NCBI GenBank assembly: GCA_945907085.1
Contig: CAMDSS010000023.1
Span: forward strand, 1 to 14,608
Origin: Cyanobium sp. NIES-981
Lineage (GTDB): Bacteria > Cyanobacteriota > Cyanobacteriia > PCC-6307 > Cyanobiaceae
DNA: 14,608 bases
Direction of reading: 5' to 3'
Shown here: positions 13,371 through 14,608 of the stretch, piece by piece
Layout of the letters: the number at the start of each line of letters is the position of its first letter
Numbering within the stretch: position 1 is the stretch's first letter
Notes under the pieces: model-generated
Database searches by the model: none
What the model was told of the DNA's origin: nothing
Seen by the model: the letters and a program-made list of their open reading frames with translations, nothing else
Program-made: the position numbers and the translations under genes

Positions 13371-13841
13371 TCAACCAATTCGGTAGCGCAATATCTGGGA
13401 AAGACCAACTCCTGACAACAATTTAGCCCCAAGGCCAATCGCAAACAAGGGCCAGCTCCAAATTTGTCCGAAGAGCAAAAAACAGGCCGTATCCACCGGT
13501 GCACTGAAGGCCACGGAGATGAGGACCCGATCGGCAAAGGGCCGCTTGGTGAGGCTATAAATCAGCCAATCGATCGTTTCACTAATCAGGAAGGCCAAAG
13601 CACTGGCCAAGGCAAAGCGCGGGCTGCCCAACAGGTAGGAGAGCAGGGCCGCCACCAGCATCAAAGCCAAGGTGCGATGGCCCCAGCTGCGCTGGGCCAG
13701 GTCGCGCAAGACCAACACACCCCCCACCACCAACGACCACAACCAGTCGAGCTGGGGAGAGAGGGAAAAGCCCACATTCACCAGCACCACGGCACCCATA
13801 TAGAGGCCCGCCGTGCGCCAGTGGTTGCGATCCAAAGCCAT
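13371..13841 (-). CDS. VUT family (YhhQ/DUF165-like) putative uptake permease
   Basis: Predicted inner-membrane protein of the VUT (vitamin/queuosine-precursor uptake) family, in the short cyanobacterial form of 156 residues against roughly 160-230 elsewhere. About five or six hydrophobic helices are visible. Family landmarks are VLRDLAQRSWG (44-54), FLISETIDWLIY (84-95) and KRPFADRVLIS (99-109), the SExxD and R-D-Q elements being the conserved polar residues of the family. The substrate in cyanobacteria is not known; queuosine precursor transport is established only for some members. Start ATG at 13841, divergent from the YeeE/YedE-type gene with 77 bases between. Convergent with DM13, with an AT-rich 159-base gap. 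Confidence 0.85.
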   Translation of the reverse strand: MALDRNHWRTAGLYMGAVVLVNVGFSLSPQLDWLWSLVVGGVLVLRDLAQRSWGHRTLALMLVAALLSYLLGSPRFALASALAFLISETIDWLIYSLTKRPFADRVLISVAFSAPVDTACFLLFGQIWSWPLFAIGLGAKLLSGVGLSQILRYRIG

Positions 13842-13918
13842 CGGGCCAGACTAGAAGTTGTGGAAGTTATGCCCCTAGCGGCCCACCTCCCCCTCCCGTA
13901 GATCCAGCAATCGTTTCC

Positions 13919-14608
13919 ATGGTGACCACTGCCCTATCGCTGGCCGCCATCCTGGTGGTGGGCATGGCCTTTGCGTTAACCCAGTTCTGCCTAGTGCGCG
14001 GAGTTCTTGGCGTGCGCACAGGCAACCTTTCACCCACCCGTTGTGTGGTGGGGCTCAGCCTCTTGATCGCCCTCAGCTTGCTGGTGCTTGCCCATTGGCA
14101 CGGCGGAGAAACCATGCCCATCTACAACCCTCGGCTGGCGGTGGTCTTCGGAGGCCTGGTGTTTGGCCTCGCAGCACGGGCCAATGGGGGCTGCTTTGTG
14201 GGCACCATCAACGGCCTTTGCCAGGGTGAATCGCGCCGTCTGTTGACCATCACCGGCTGGATTTTGGGTTATGCCCTATTGCGCGGATCTCCCATTCCGG
14301 GTCACCGCCAAACGCCCCTGGAGGTGGGCCTGGTGGTTGGGGGGCTTGGGGTTCTTTTGTTCGTGCTCAACCGCAGGGCCAGGCAGCAGCAGCAACGCTT
14401 CATGCCCAACCCATCCGAACCAGGTCTGCAGGGAACGGTTGCCTGGGCCTTGATGCTCGCCACCGGCATCCTGGTGGGCCTGTTGCACCACAGCGGCTTG
14501 CCGTGGGACCCATCGAACCTGGCAAAAGCCCTTGGCGAGAGCCTCAGGGGCTCCCCTCTGACAGCCATTTCGGCCTATGCGCTGCCGATTCCCATGGGCA
14601 TGGCCCTG
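13919..14608 (+). CDS. YeeE/YedE family sulfur-compound transporter (partial, runs off right edge)
   Basis: Membrane protein of the YeeE/YedE (DUF395) family, some of whose members (YeeE/TsuA) take up thiosulfate. The 230 visible codons are open to the end of the window. They show several hydrophobic helices, the first-half motif FCLVRGVLGVRTGN (23-36), and the diagnostic ARANGGCFVGTINGLCQGE (86-104) with Cys92, followed by TITGWILGYAL. Other cysteines are Cys24, Cys42 and Cys101. Conserved membrane cysteines relay thiosulfate in characterised members, and Cys92 sits in the equivalent GGC motif. A second half should follow outside the window; an intact homologue is about 330-400 residues. The ATG at 13919 is the first good in-frame start; there is no strong ribosome site. 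It is divergent from the VUT gene. Confidence 0.85.
   Translation, partial: MVTTALSLAAILVVGMAFALTQFCLVRGVLGVRTGNLSPTRCVVGLSLLIALSLLVLAHWHGGETMPIYNPRLAVVFGGLVFGLAARANGGCFVGTINGLCQGESRRLLTITGWILGYALLRGSPIPGHRQTPLEVGLVVGGLGVLLFVLNRRARQQQQRFMPNPSEPGLQGTVAWALMLATGILVGLLHHSGLPWDPSNLAKALGESLRGSPLTAISAYALPIPMGMAL

Noticed and set aside
1..14608. CRISPR array, insertion sequence, prophage or defence-system genes
   Set aside because: No regularly spaced repeats, transposase, integrase or nuclease signatures were found on either strand, apart from the antitoxin at the left edge.

Overview
This window looks like chromosomal DNA of a picocyanobacterium (Synechococcus/Cyanobium-like). The evidence is moderately high GC coding sequence, three exact HIP1 octamers (GCGATCGC), and cyanobacterial-type families: a DUF4079 membrane protein, a short VUT protein and a KatG catalase-peroxidase. 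The taxonomy is inferred from this alone. No rRNA, tRNA, CRISPR array, transposase or phage gene was seen.

Layout. (1) At the left edge, on the minus strand, is a YefM-type antitoxin with two operator-like boxes (TTGTACAA and TTGTCCAA) directly upstream. (2) 432-4364, plus strand: katG, a small multidrug resistance (SMR) transporter and a DUF2252 kinase-like protein, tightly spaced and possibly one operon. (3) 4486-5004: a glyoxalase/VOC protein, convergent with a TauE/SafE exporter (5054-5836, minus), with a hairpin between the two stops. (4) 5837-6260: AT-rich, apparently non-coding. (5) 6290-8286, minus: a very GC-rich gene pair, a TTC38-like tetratricopeptide protein overlapping a second TauE/SafE permease, which looks like an acquired cassette. 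(6) 8377-9591, minus: a pentameric ligand-gated ion channel homologue (Cys-loop receptor superfamily) with a Met-rich segment after its N-terminal hydrophobic helix. (7) 9702-13211, plus: a membrane-anchored FAD/NAD(P)/[2Fe-2S] reductase, a DUF4079 multi-helix protein, an EamA-type transporter whose start overlaps the DUF4079 stop, and a secreted DM13-domain protein. (8) 13371-13841, minus: a VUT-family permease, divergent from a YeeE/YedE-type sulfur transporter that runs off the right edge.

How the parts may work together. The most system-like group is 9702-13211. A cytoplasmic NAD(P)H-oxidising flavin/iron-sulfur protein, a histidine-bearing multi-helix membrane protein and an exported DM13 protein with one conserved Cys could form a trans-membrane electron relay; this is inference from domain types and order. 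The ion channel is transcribed divergently from it. Three permeases of sulfur-anion families (two TauE/SafE, one YeeE/YedE) occur in the window but lie in different transcription units.

Points to check first: KatG carries Leu where the mobile switch Arg of the family normally sits; DUF2252 shows kinase motifs in permuted order; the ion channel has a textbook M2 pore signature; and the GC-rich TTC38-TauE pair appears foreign.
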